Origin: Papio anubis
Lineage: Eukaryota > Chordata > Mammalia > Primates > Cercopithecidae
DNA: 64,000 nt
Direction: 5' to 3'
Assembly: GCF_008728515.1 (NCBI RefSeq)
Contig: NC_044981.1
Location: 2,594,538-2,658,537, forward strand
Made by a program: the position numbers and the translations under genes. The first letter of the stretch is position 1; each line of letters opens with the position of its first letter. Shown in pieces: positions 25,650 to 35,692 of this stretch. Under the pieces are notes generated by a model that saw only the letters and a list, made by a program, of their open reading frames with translations, was not told where the DNA came from and ran no database searches.

Positions 25650-27075
25650 CTTAAACTTTCTAAGGGATATTTGCAAGCATAGTACAATGAATACCTATAC
25701 ATCCTTCACCCATATTCACCAAATGTTAGCATTTTCCATGTTTGCTCTCTCTCTCTCTTTTGCGAGTAAGCTGCATATCTCATGAAACTTTACTCCTATA
25801 TGAATTGGTATACATTTCTTGAGAAAAAAGATACTTTCTCACAAACAGAATCTACTCAAAAATTACATAGTGCATTTAATCACCATGTGTTTTTAGTCTC
25901 CTTTTCTCGATTTAGGAAATGGTCATTCCGTTTATTTTATTTTATTTTACTTTTTGAGACAAGGTCTCACTCTGTCGCCTGTGCTGGAGTGCAGTGGTGT
26001 GAACACAGCTCACTGCAGCCTTGACTTTGGCTCAAGCGATCCTCCTACCTCAGCCCTCCAAGTAGCTGGGACTATAGGCAGGCACCACCACACCGGGCTA
26101 AGTTTTGTATGTTTTGTAGAGATGAGGCTTCCTAGTCTCTCTCTCTTTTTTTGTAATCCTTCATGACATTGATATTTTTGAAGTCTTCAGACAAAGTGCT
26201 TCATAAAATGTCTCTCAATTCTAATTTCCTGATTGTGTCTTCGTGCTTGGAACCAGGTCACACCTGAGCATGAAAACTACAGAAGTGACACTGTATCTTT
26301 TTCAGAACATCACAAAAGGTGGCACATGATGTGGGTTTGTGCCATTATTCATGATATTAAATTTGGTGATCTGATTAAAGTTGTGTCCACCAGACTTCTC
26401 AAATATAAAATTAACCCTTTTATTTTTGTGATTGATAAGTAACTTGTGGGAATTTATAGGTATCACGTTCCCCAAAATGCATCGCCCAACTTTTCTCAGT
26501 ATCTATTCTTGAGAGTCAGTGATTACCACAGTGACTGAAATGATTTTCTAATTCTACCATTTCTTCTATACTTATTAACTGGTATTCTTTTATAAAGAAG
26601 AGCTTTCCATCCCCATCCTGAACCTCACTCTTTTTAGTATCAGGATGAGCTCATGGCCTTTTAAAAACGGACATACACTCCCTTCATTCTTTATTTTGAT
26701 GCTCAAATTGTCCCATATTGGCCAATGGAAGCGCCTTTGAGCTGGATCCTATGTACTTCTGACATGTCATTATTATTTTTTGAGTACTTCCTTACTTTCA
26801 GTACTGTTTTCACCCTATTTCTGAATTCTGCCATTTCTTCAAGGAGGCCTCCTTCCTCTTAGGCAGAATGGTGTTTAGAAATCAAGCCCTGGGCACCAGG
26901 AGTGTTTTTTGCTACGGGGGTGTCACTGCTCCTAGACACTTCAGAGGACAGAGTGAGGAAATATAATTTTTTTTAAAAAATCATGAGTTCACACTCATAT
27001 TGATATATTTCTAATTCCAACCCAACACCATAGGATTCTTTCCACCCTTTCCCCATACCACATACACAACCCCCT
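25650..27075 (-). mobile_element. Degenerate L1 fragments flanking an Alu
   Basis: aatacctatacatccttcac, ggtattcttttataaagaag and cccaacaccataggattctt are patterns seen in old antisense L1 copies. Boundaries are uncertain. Confidence 0.4.
25955..26118 (-). mobile_element. Alu, truncated
   Basis: Antisense Alu fragment from gagacaaggtctcactctgt to gttttgtagagatgagg. Confidence 0.85.
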
Positions 27076-27779
27076 CCCACTGATTCTTTAAGTCTAAAAA
27101 TTTTAAACATGAGAAAACACAAAATAAAATGCTTGCTACAAGGTAAAATTCATGCTACTGTTGTGACTATCCATTCTAAACGAGGAAAGTTGAAGTGTGT
27201 TCATTTCAAATATTTAACAATCCCATGCTACAGCATGAATCATCATTTTCTAGTTTCAGGAACTGGAGGAAGAATGTTTATATTTACGTTCTCGGGAATG
27301 CTTTCCTACCTTCTAAATTGGAAGTGGATTTCAGAGCTAGAATAAGCTCATGATGGTAACAAGGCATGAAATTACAGAAGTGCAAAGTCCAAGTCATGCT
27401 CTTCTGACCAAATGTTGGCCTCCTTGTCCCAAGAGGGTAAGGTTGAGAGGAGAAATTTTCCACATGGAAAAACACTGCCATGAGGCGTGCATTAACGGCT
27501 GATGGGCAGTTTGGTGAAAACGCACTCTCAGAGGTGTGCCTTTTTTTTTTTTTAAATTAAAGATAAAAGTTGTATTTTTAGGTTGAAAATAAGTTGAGCT
27601 ATTATGTAATGACTCATAATAGGTTGCTAGCTTTTATTCTACATGCCCAAAAGTATTGAAGAATCTGGGATACGAAAGGACCGTGGCAGCTCGTAAAATG
27701 GTAAAAAGCATTATAAGCCCCAGTTAGTATACGGAAAACGTCTTCAGTGTGATTGCAGCCTGGGAGGGAGAGGGCAGAT

Positions 27780-28010
27780 GGGCAGCCTTGTACACTTCCG
27801 GTTAAAACGTATATTGCTCTCATTTTTATGGAAGGCAACTTGGTCATGCCCTTTGACCCTGCAATCACATTTCTAAGAATTTCACCTCAAAGAAATAGAG
27901 TTGTACACAAAATATTATCTCTGAGGATATCATCACAACATTATTTGTTAGATATAAAACACTGAAATAGAACCAATGTACAAGAGTTAGTATAATAGAT
28001 AGGATACTTC
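27780..28010 (+). mobile_element. L1-like fragment
   Basis: tgccctttgaccctgcaatc then catcacaacattatttgtta follow the sense L1/HAL1 ORF2 3' pattern. Only a short piece remains. Confidence 0.55.
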
Positions 28011-28289
28011 CATAAAAAAAAAAAACTAGGGTTATTGGTCATGTGTCAATCTTATAGTTAGGGAAAAAGGCACAGTAGATGCAATAGGATCTGAATTTTA
28101 ACTAAAAAAAGATGCACTGTCAATCCACAGCAGATGAATGATAATGCTGTGATCCATAGCTAAATAGAGAAGATAGAGAAGATGGCTACGCCAAATATGG
28201 CTTGTGCTTTCCTAGAGTTACCAGTGTTTCTAAAATAAACATATAGTTCCTTCTTAATGTAAAAAAGTTGCCAAAGTAATTTTCCCAGC

Positions 28290-28500
28290 CTAGTGGGAAA
28301 GTCGTGGACAGTGGAGACACACAGCCTAGGCCCGAGTTCAAGCTCTACTAGCTGTGTTGACTCAAGAGCTGCTCAGTCTTCCCGAACCTCAGTGTTTCTT
28401 ATTTGTTAAGTGAGGACAACAACATTCACCTTATGGGGTTGTTGAGGAGTGAAAAATGAGATAAAAATGGTTGATGCATCAGAGAAACTTAATAAATAAC
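28290..28500 (+). mobile_element. MIR
   Basis: gttcaagctctactagctgt, gaacctcagtgtttcttatt and ttatggggttgttgaggagt follow the sense MIR consensus in order. Confidence 0.8.
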
Positions 28501-28693
28501 AGCCTTTATGGTTATCATTGGTAATACTATTGTTATTCATGTTACCAAATCTCCTAAGAAATAAAAGGTTATTTGGCTGAAAAATTTAGAGCCAAGATTC
28601 TAAAGAGGAAAAATATTCTGGAGGAGCTCAGTTTTCTTAATCAACAGTGTAGCATCACTTACTGTTATTGTACACCAGGGCCTTAGCAGCTAC

Positions 28694-29071
28694 AAAATGA
28701 AGTCACAGTAATTTATAATATTTTTTTCTTTTATCATGACATATATATTAAATATATATTACACATGTATATATGAAATACATATTTTTGATAATATAAA
28801 TAACATAAAAATGTTATTTTTGATAATATAAATAACATAAAAATGTTATACAAGTATACATGATATATAATATGTAAGATATATAACAATAAAAGATATA
28901 AAATGAAGTCACAGTAATTTAGAATATTTTTTCTTTTATCAGGACACATTAAATATATATATTACATATGTATATATGAAATACATATTTTTGATAATAT
29001 AAATAACATAAAAATGTTACCTAAGTATACGTGATATGTAATATGTAAGATATATAACAATAAAAGATATA
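28694..29071 (+). repeat. AT-rich tandem duplication with nested 32-bp doublet
   Basis: Copy 1 (28694-28899) and copy 2 (28900-29071) both start aaaatgaagtcacagtaatt and end caataaaagatat. Copy 1 is longer because a 32-bp block beginning tttttgataatataaataac is itself doubled (28785-28816 and 28817-28848). Confidence 0.9.
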
Positions 29072-29129
29072 TGTGTCTTTTATTGAAAGATATACATATG
29101 GAAAGTATATAAAACCATAAATACTATTT

Positions 29130-30345
29130 GATAAATAATTACAAAAGCAGTACTAATAAAGCCACCACCAGGTCAAGAATCCCCAAATTCAAAAATTCAA
29201 TCCTTTTGTCCTTCCCAAGCTAACCACTAATCTGAATCTTTTAAATAATTTCCTTGATTTTTCTCACAATTTTACTATTTACATGTGCACTCTAAATATA
29301 CACCTTTGCTTTGGCAGTTTTAGTTTGTTTGAATGTATTCATACTATTTGTATTATTTTCTTAGGTTTTTTTCCAGTTAAAACTGTCTTTGATCCATCAT
29401 ATTATTGTATATAATGTGTGTAGATGTCTCGGTTAGTTTTCATTATTATGTAATATTTTGTTGTATGAATATTACAAAATGTATGTGTTTATTCACTGAT
29501 GGACATTTGGCTGTTTTCCATTCAGGACTGCTGTGAACACCAATGTGCACACATGACGTACACACACTTAAACATGTATACCAATTTACACTCCCACCAG
29601 CACTATCAGAATTCTCCTGTTGCTCTATAGCTTTAAAAACACTTCGTTTTTGCTACTCTAGTGGGTGTGCAATAGTATATCATTTATAAATTTAAACTGC
29701 ATTTCTCTGATTACCAAACAGTTAAAGGGTTTCTTTTTGGTTGTTATTTTTAGAGACAGGTCTTACTCTGTCACCCAGGTTGGAGTGCTGTGGCACAATT
29801 ATAGCTCACTGTAGCCTTGAATTCCTGGCCTCAAGTGATCCTCCCGAGTAGCTAGGACCACTGGTGCACAACACCACCCCAAGCTAATTTTTAAAAAATT
29901 TTCTGTAGAGATGGAGGTCTCACTTTCTCGCCCAGGTTGGTCTTGAACTCCTGGGTTCAAGTGATCCTCCTGCCTTGGCCTCACAAACTGCTGGGATTAC
30001 AGGCACGAGCCACTGTGCCCAGTCAACATGTTCTCAAATGCGTATTTGGTCACTTGGTCTCTGTTTTTTATGAAGTACATATTTATGTTCTTTACTCATT
30101 TTTAATTACATTTTCTACCATTTTCTTATCATTACGTAGGACTTATTCTACATCCTACACACTGTGCTTGACAGCAATGTGTGTTTAAGATGCCCTCTCC
30201 CTCTCTGTGCCTTCTATTTTCACTCTTGTAGTATCTTCTGATAAACAGATGTTCATTTTTGTATAGTAAGATATATTAATCTTTTCCTTTTGTGGTTAGT
30301 GCATTATTTTTTAAAAAAGAAACCTTTCCCCTCATCAATGATGTT
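29130..30345 (-). mobile_element. Old L1 fragment interrupted by Alu
   Basis: gatggacatttggctgtttt, tacactcccaccagcactat and ctagtgggtgtgcaatagta are the antisense L1 3' pattern. The Alu at 29749 splits it; the pattern resumes afterwards. Confidence 0.7.
29749..30023 (-). mobile_element. Alu, older type, inside L1
   Basis: Antisense Alu from tagagacaggtcttactctg to gagccactgtgcccag, splitting an antisense L1 fragment. Confidence 0.9.
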
Positions 30346-30414
30346 TTTACCATTCAACATGATAATGGTGCTGGTTTGAGGGCAAAAAAACAAAAAAACA
30401 AAAAAAATGAAAAC

Positions 30415-30636
30415 AAAAGCAATACAGTATAATAGCTATTTATATAGCATTTACATTGTATTAGGTATCACAAGTAATCTAGAGATGATTTAAAATATAT
30501 GAGCATATGTGCATAGGTTACAAAAAGTAATAGAAATAAAAAAGCAATACAGTATAATAACTACTTATATAGCATTTACATTGTATTAGGCATCATAAGT
30601 AATCTAGAGATGACTAAAATATATGGAGTACGTGCA
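30415..30636 (+). repeat. ~125-bp tandem duplication
   Basis: Copy 1 starts at 30415 and copy 2 at 30540, both with aaaagcaatacagtataata, followed by shared tatatagcatttacattgta and agtaatctagagatga. Divergence of a few per cent indicates an older event. Confidence 0.88.
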
Positions 30637-31919
30637 TAGTTTTATTAAGTTTTATTATAAAGGAGACACATAGGGTGAGGGGCAGGAGGGTCCCAGACAT
30701 GGAGCTTCCACGACCTCTTCTTGTAGAATGCAGGCACACCAACCTCCCAGCACATCAGCATGTTCACAACCAGGAAGCTCCACTGAGCTTCTGTTTCCAG
30801 AGTTTTTATTGAGGTTTCATTGTGTAGGCATGATTGATTAAATTATTGGCCAAGCAATCAAATTCAATTTTTAGCCCCCAAGATTGGGCTGGTCCCAAGT
30901 TCCAACGTTACGGAGCCACTAGGAGTTGCTTCATTAGCACTATAAAGGCATGCCTAGCACTCAAGAAATCCCACGGGATTCTGAAGATCTGTGCCAGGAG
31001 CCAGGGAGAAAGGCTGAATATACTCCTTTTTAAACTATGAATATCAATGGAAAATCACTTAAAACTAACAAGAGTTCACAAAAAGGCCAAGTACAAAATA
31101 AATTAACGAAAAAATCAATGTGTTTCTTTTCTATCAATAAAGGGCAGTAAGAAAATAGAGTAAATAAAAGGTTCTACTTACAATAGTAAGAAAATATATA
31201 AAATGTGTTAGGATAAACAATATGCAATGTGGCATAGATTCCAGAAGATGTAGCGTAAAGTCAAGAAGAGACAGGAACATGAGGTTGGGTTAGGGGCAGT
31301 AATCAGAGTAGGAAGAATAGATAACCATAGGACTAACTTTTAGGACGCTGACTAAAGATGGCAGGGATGTGAGTCATGTGGGATTAACTGGACTCAACTG
31401 TCCAGCATACCTTAGGTATGAACATGAAGGTGCAAGATGATGCCCAAAGGTTGGTTAACAGCAGTAGGCTTATAAAATACCTGCTCATAAGCACTGCAGC
31501 CAGGCTGACTCTACTTGTGGTTACTGACAGAAGGTCTATTTGCGTCACCACTGAATCTATCCTCCCCATTCTGACTCCGGGGAAGGAAGACAGAGAAGAT
31601 GGTTACACACTTAAAAGTAAACCGCCGAGGCCAGCTGCAGACAATTAAACAGTGAGGTATTAAAAGAGAAAATGGAAGCCTAGGGTTCTGCTTTACATTG
31701 ATTTCATTTCCTGGGACCTTATACTCTATGAGTTTAAATTTATTTGTATTTATGCTGATCCGAAAAGAAAGTTTAAGTTTGGTTGGCAAAGCAGTCTAAG
31801 AGGAGGGGTGATTTTTGAAGTACGTTTTTTTCATTTATTTTTCTATCATCACCACCTAGTGGAGAAAACCTTGAACTTCAGACAGAGGGGGCTAGGGTTC
31901 AGGAAAAAATATTAATACA

Positions 31920-32110
31920 GGACCTACTGGTGCCAGGCACTGTACTAAATACTTTCACATTGACAGGTTCATTTAATTCTCATCAAAGACTGTGAGGTAG
32001 GCATTCTTATTTCTCCTTTAGATTTGGAAACTGAGTCTGAGAAATTATGTAGCTTGCCCAAGGTCACATGATGGACAGCTCAAAACCCGGGTTATTGAAC
32101 TCAAGGTCTA
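31920..32110 (-). mobile_element. MIR
   Basis: ctggtgccaggcactgtact then ttgcccaaggtcacatgatg follow the antisense MIR consensus. Confidence 0.85.
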
Positions 32111-32179
32111 GAGTCATTTTCACCTCATAGGTCATCCAAATAGCTCAACTTCATCCATGCATGTGGCTATGGGAGTCAA

Positions 32180-32214
32180 ACACACACACACACACACACA
32201 GACACACACACACA
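32180..32214. repeat. (CA)n microsatellite
   Basis: CA dinucleotide run with a single G interruption. Confidence 0.95.
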
Positions 32215-32320
32215 ATCTTTGCTTTGTATTTTTCCTTTTTCTTATTTATATAATATAGATTAGAAAAGCACAAGTATAAAAAGAAAGTGGGATTATATTA
32301 TATATATCAGGCTTTGTTTT

Positions 32321-32586
32321 TGTTTTTTGAGACGGAGTCTTGCTCTGTCACCAGGCTGGAGTGCAGTGTCGCGATCTTGGCTCACTGCAACCTCCACCTC
32401 CTGGGTTCAAGCGATTCTCCTGCCTCAGCCTTCCAAGTAGCTGGGACTACAGGTGCGTACCACCACACCCAACTCAGTTTTGTATTTTTAGTAGAGACAG
32501 GGTTTCACCATGTTGGCCAGGATGGTCCCCATCTCCTGACCTCATGATCCACCCACCTCAGCCTCCCAAAGTGCTGGGATTACAGG
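32321..32586 (-). mobile_element. Alu
   Basis: Antisense Alu from ttttttgagacggagtcttg to aaagtgctgggattacagg; the last ~20 bases of the consensus are missing. Confidence 0.9.
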
Positions 32587-33102
32587 AGTATGTATTAGTT
32601 TTGTATCCTTAATTGTTACTCCCATAGTACATAATAGTTTCCCATGACAATACTTTTGAAAACACATATTAGGTAACAATAAAGTTGGACATAGAATTAC
32701 ATCTATATGCAACTATACTGTCTAATCTTGAAACACATCTTAGAAGACTAGGAAAAGGTGCTAAAATACTAACAATGATTACAAGTAGATTTTCCACAGC
32801 ATGTATTATTTTTTTAAAAAAAGAAATTTTAGGCCTTACATTTATTAAAACAGATTCAAGAAACTTCAGTTGTCTAGTTTGTTGTCACTATGTTAAAATT
32901 TTTTGGATGGGTTAAGAGTGATCATGTGTCCATATATTTCTATAAATGTTTAAAATCAGTGTAGTGTATTTCCAAATTTAGTAACACTTTTCTTGAAAAC
33001 CTGTTTTGAGGTCGGCTCTAGGACTTCTTTTCCAAGAAGTACTTGCTTCTGTGATGCTCCTGTGATGGTCCTTCTGGGAGACAAATAAAAATAAAAACTC
33101 AT

Positions 33103-33411
33103 GGCCGGGTGCGGTGACTCATGCCTGTAATCCCAGTACTTTGGGAGGCCAAGGTGGGTGGACCAACTGAGGTCGGGAGTTCGAGATCAGCCTGACCAAC
33201 ATGGAGAAACTCAGTCTCTACTAAAAATACAAAAAATAAGCTGGGCGAGGTGGCGGTGCCTCTAATCCCAGCTACTCTGGGGGCTGAGGCAGGAGAATCA
33301 CTTGAACCCGGGAGGCGGAGGTTGCAATGAGCCGAGATCGCGCCATTGCACTCCAGCCTGGGCAACTAAAGGGAAATTGCGTCTCAAATAATAATAATAA
33401 TAATAATAATA
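33103..33411 (+). mobile_element. Alu with (AAT)n tail
   Basis: Sense Alu from ggccgggtgcggtgactcat to a tail of (ATA)n. Short aaaaataaaa[a/g]ctc-like flanks suggest target-site duplications. Confidence 0.9.
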
Positions 33412-33558
33412 AATTAAAAATAAAAGCTCCAGATGCTCTTGTTGTACGATTTCAAATTATATGACGATTAAAGAAAGTTTAACTTGTTTCTCTAGCGTTT
33501 CTATTCATCTTATTTTTGAGCCTAACTTTCTTAGTTAGAAAAACTCTTAACCATCAAG

Positions 33559-33695
33559 CCAGGCGTGGTGGCTCAGCCTATAACCCTGACGACTCCAAAG
33601 GCTAAGGCGGGAGGGTCCCTGGCGTCCAGTTCAAAGCTGTGGTGAGCTCCGGTCGCGACCCTGCACTCCAGCCTGGGCGACAGAATCTGCCTTTG
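33559..33695 (+). mobile_element. Short Alu/7SL-related fragment
   Basis: Begins gccaggcgtggtggctcagc and ends ctgcactccagcctgggcga, only ~135 bases and divergent. This could be a deleted Alu, a FAM/FLAM-type monomer or a 7SL-derived piece. Confidence 0.7.
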
Positions 33696-33956
33696 CCCAG
33701 ATTAAATAAAAATTCCACTTTTGCCAAATTTCAGAAAAGTCTTCATTCTCCCTCATTTACCTCCTCTAGTTACCAAAAATGCATGTTTAAGATACATGTT
33801 TTAAAACGGGAGACTCACAGAAAAGCAGAAAATAAAATCACAGAACACGGTAATTCATTCAAAGACGCAGAATACCATACTCGTTTTAATCTGATATTCT
33901 TTCCATTTCTATCCCTGTCTACGACGTAATTGCACACGGGTGCCTCCCATCACATG

Positions 33957-33970
33957 GTTGCTAAGGAGAC
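33957..33970 (+). promoter_or_regulatory. Candidate RFX X-box
   Basis: GTTGCTAAGGAGAC fits the X-box consensus RYYNYY-N(1-3)-RRNRAC (GTTGCT, AA, GGAGAC). It lies about 0.9 kb upstream of the WRNIP1 ATG, outside the densest CpG region. Motif match only. Confidence 0.3.
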
Positions 33971-34183
33971 AGAGGCTGGTGCTTCCGATTTGCCACCATT
34001 ACACAGCGGCCCGCGAGAAGCATCTCTTGGCTCGAAGCGCGCTGTAGGTGAACCGCCCTTGACTAAAAGGCCAACAAATCTAAAAGGGGGCGAGAGACCC
34101 TTTATTTACTTTTCTCTGACCACTACTGAGGCGAGCATTTCTTTCACCCGCGTAGTTGTTTGTATTTCTTCTGCTGTTCAGGT

Positions 34184-34209
34184 CCAATAGAAAACTGGTT
34201 TTCTATTGG
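34184..34209. promoter_or_regulatory. Perfect inverted repeat of two CCAAT boxes
   Basis: CCAATAGAAAAC (34184-34195) is followed by a TG spacer and its exact reverse complement GTTTTCTATTGG (34198-34209). Each arm carries a CCAAT box, in opposite orientation, at the upstream edge of the WRNIP1 CpG island. CCAAT boxes bind NF-Y. Role in transcription is inferred. Confidence 0.6.
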
Positions 34210-34517
34210 GGGTTTTCGGGTTTTTTCCCCCATTTCCCTTTCGTTACAAACGACCCGCCGCAGCCTCCTCCTGCTCGTCCCCACTGGCCCATTCCACAGC
34301 CCGGCGAGGAAAGCCAGGAAAGCGGCACTCGCCGCTCCAACAACCGCGCGCAGTCCGCGGCTCCTGCCCGCCCTCGCGCGCCTCGCAGGCCCGGATGGAC
34401 GGCGGCGTCCTCCCCCGCGCAACCTCGCGCACGCGCACCACGCTCGCCCCGCGACCCCTCACAAAGGCTGTTCTGAGTCGGAAACGGACGCGCGGCGGCT
34501 GGGGCGAAGGGCCGCGG

Positions 34518-34544
34518 ACTACACTTCCCGAAGTGCCACGCGAG
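34518..34544 (+). promoter_or_regulatory. ZNF143-type promoter site, copy 1
   Basis: ACTACACTTCCCGAAGTGCC followed by ACGCG resembles the ZNF143/SBS consensus (ACTACAATTCCCAGAATGC then CTGCG). It is the first of three direct copies spaced about 60 bp apart upstream of WRNIP1. Confidence 0.6.
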
Positions 34545-34579
34545 GTATTCTCGGCGGCGATTGGGCCAAACGGCCACGG

Positions 34580-34606
34580 ACTACACTTCCCTACATGCCG
34601 CGCGAG
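34580..34606 (+). promoter_or_regulatory. ZNF143-type promoter site, copy 2
   Basis: ACTACACTTCCCTACATGCC followed by GCGCG is the best match of the three to the ZNF143 consensus. An inverted CCAAT box (ATTGG, 34560-34564) lies just upstream of it. Confidence 0.65.
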
Positions 34607-34637
34607 GCGCTGCCGCCTCCGGGGCAAACGCCCACGG

Positions 34638-34664
34638 ACTACACTTCCCGACACGCCGCGCGAG
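34638..34664 (+). promoter_or_regulatory. ZNF143-type promoter site, copy 3
   Basis: ACTACACTTCCCGACACGCC followed by GCGCG is the third direct copy. The flanking sequence (cccacggact before, gcgcgaggcgctgcc after) is shared with copy 2, so the sites arose by local tandem duplication of about 60 bp. Confidence 0.6.
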
Positions 34665-34870
34665 GCGCTGCCAGCGGCCGGCCGAGGGCGGGCGGACGCG
34701 GGAGCTGCGGACGTGAGGCATGAGCGGCGCCCTCCCCCGGCCCGCGAGCGTCCTGCTGGCTCCCCGAGCGAGGGTCGTGCGGCGCTGGGCCTAGCGGAGG
34801 GCATCGGAGGCCTCGGCGTGTGCACGGGCTGCTGCGGCAGCGCCTGGCGCCGGGGAGGGCGGCGGCCGCC

Positions 34871-35692
34871 ATGGAGGTGAGCGGGCCGGAAGACGACCCC
34901 TTCCTCTCGCAGCTGCACCAGGTGCAGTGCCCCGTGTGCCAGCAGATGATGCCCGCCGCGCACATCAACTCGCACCTGGACCGCTGTCTGCTGCTCCACC
35001 CCGCGGGGCACGCGGAACCCGCGGCCGGGTCGCACCGCGCCGGGGAGCGGGCCAAGGGGCCCTCGCCGCCCGGCGCCAAGAGGCGGCGGCTGTCCGAGAG
35101 CTCGGCGCTGAAGCAGCCTGCCACCCCGACGGCAGCCGAGAGCAGCGAGGGCGAAGGCGAGGAGGGCGACGACGGCGGCGAGACCGAGAGCCGCGAGAGC
35201 TACGACGCGCCGCCCACGCCCAGCGGCGCCCGCCTCATCCCGGACTTCCCGGTGGCCCGCTCCAGCAGCCCCGGGAGGAAGGGGTCGGGGAAGAGGCCGG
35301 CGGCCGCCGCCGCGGCGGGGAGCGCGTCTCCGCGCAGCTGGGACGAGGCGGAGGCGCAGGAGGAGGAGGAGGCGGTGGGCGATGGCGACGGGGACGCTGA
35401 CGCGGACGCGGACGGCGAGGACGACCCGGGGCACTGGGACGCGGACGCTGCCGAAGCCGCCACCGCCTTTGGGGCCAGTGGCGGGGGCCGCCCGCACCCC
35501 CGGGCGCTGGCGGCCGAGGAGATCCGACAGATGCTACAGGGCAAGCCGCTGGCCGACACGATGCGTCCTGACACGCTGCAGGACTACTTCGGGCAGAGCA
35601 GGGCCGTGGGCCAGGATACCCTGCTGCGCTCGCTGCTGGAGACCAACGAAATCCCCTCGCTTATCCTGTGGGGGCCGCCGGGCTGCGGCAAG
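34871..35692 (+). CDS. WRNIP1: WRNIP1 exon 1 (residues 1-274)
   Basis: Werner helicase-interacting protein 1 is a nuclear AAA+ ATPase of the RarA/MgsA/Mgs1 family. It binds ubiquitin and protects stalled replication forks together with WRN, RAD18 and polymerase delta. The ATG sits in a perfect Kozak context (GCCGCCATGG). The exon encodes a UBZ4-type zinc finger (C20, C23, H35, C39 in CPVCQQMMPAAHINSHLDRC), then a long low-complexity linker rich in Ser, Pro, Glu and Asp with an alanine run and an Asp/Gly/Ala acidic repeat. The start of the AAA+ domain follows. The exon ends within the Walker A motif at GPPGCGK (268-274), cut in phase 0 at AAG|GTGAGT. The translation is almost identical to human WRNIP1 from memory. 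Confidence 0.97.

Larger units (their letters stand above)
19782..34180. other. Upstream/intergenic region between MYLK4 exon and WRNIP1 promoter
   Basis: I find no confident coding exon here. It holds the L1, Alu, MIR and tandem duplications listed separately. An upstream non-coding MYLK4 exon is expected somewhere in the first part but has no signal I can defend by eye. Frames of 60-128 codons, such as those at 23239-23625, have no family resemblance. Confidence 0.6.

Noticed and set aside
31850..31861. Second CTCF-like site (ccacctagtgg)
   Set aside because: Only the short core matches, with no flanking support.
34244..35497. Long 417-codon minus-strand open frame across the WRNIP1 CpG island
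   Set aside because: It is the antisense shadow of WRNIP1 exon 1 in GC-rich DNA, where stop codons are rare; the Arg/Ala/Gly/Pro-rich composition is an artefact and no family motif is seen.
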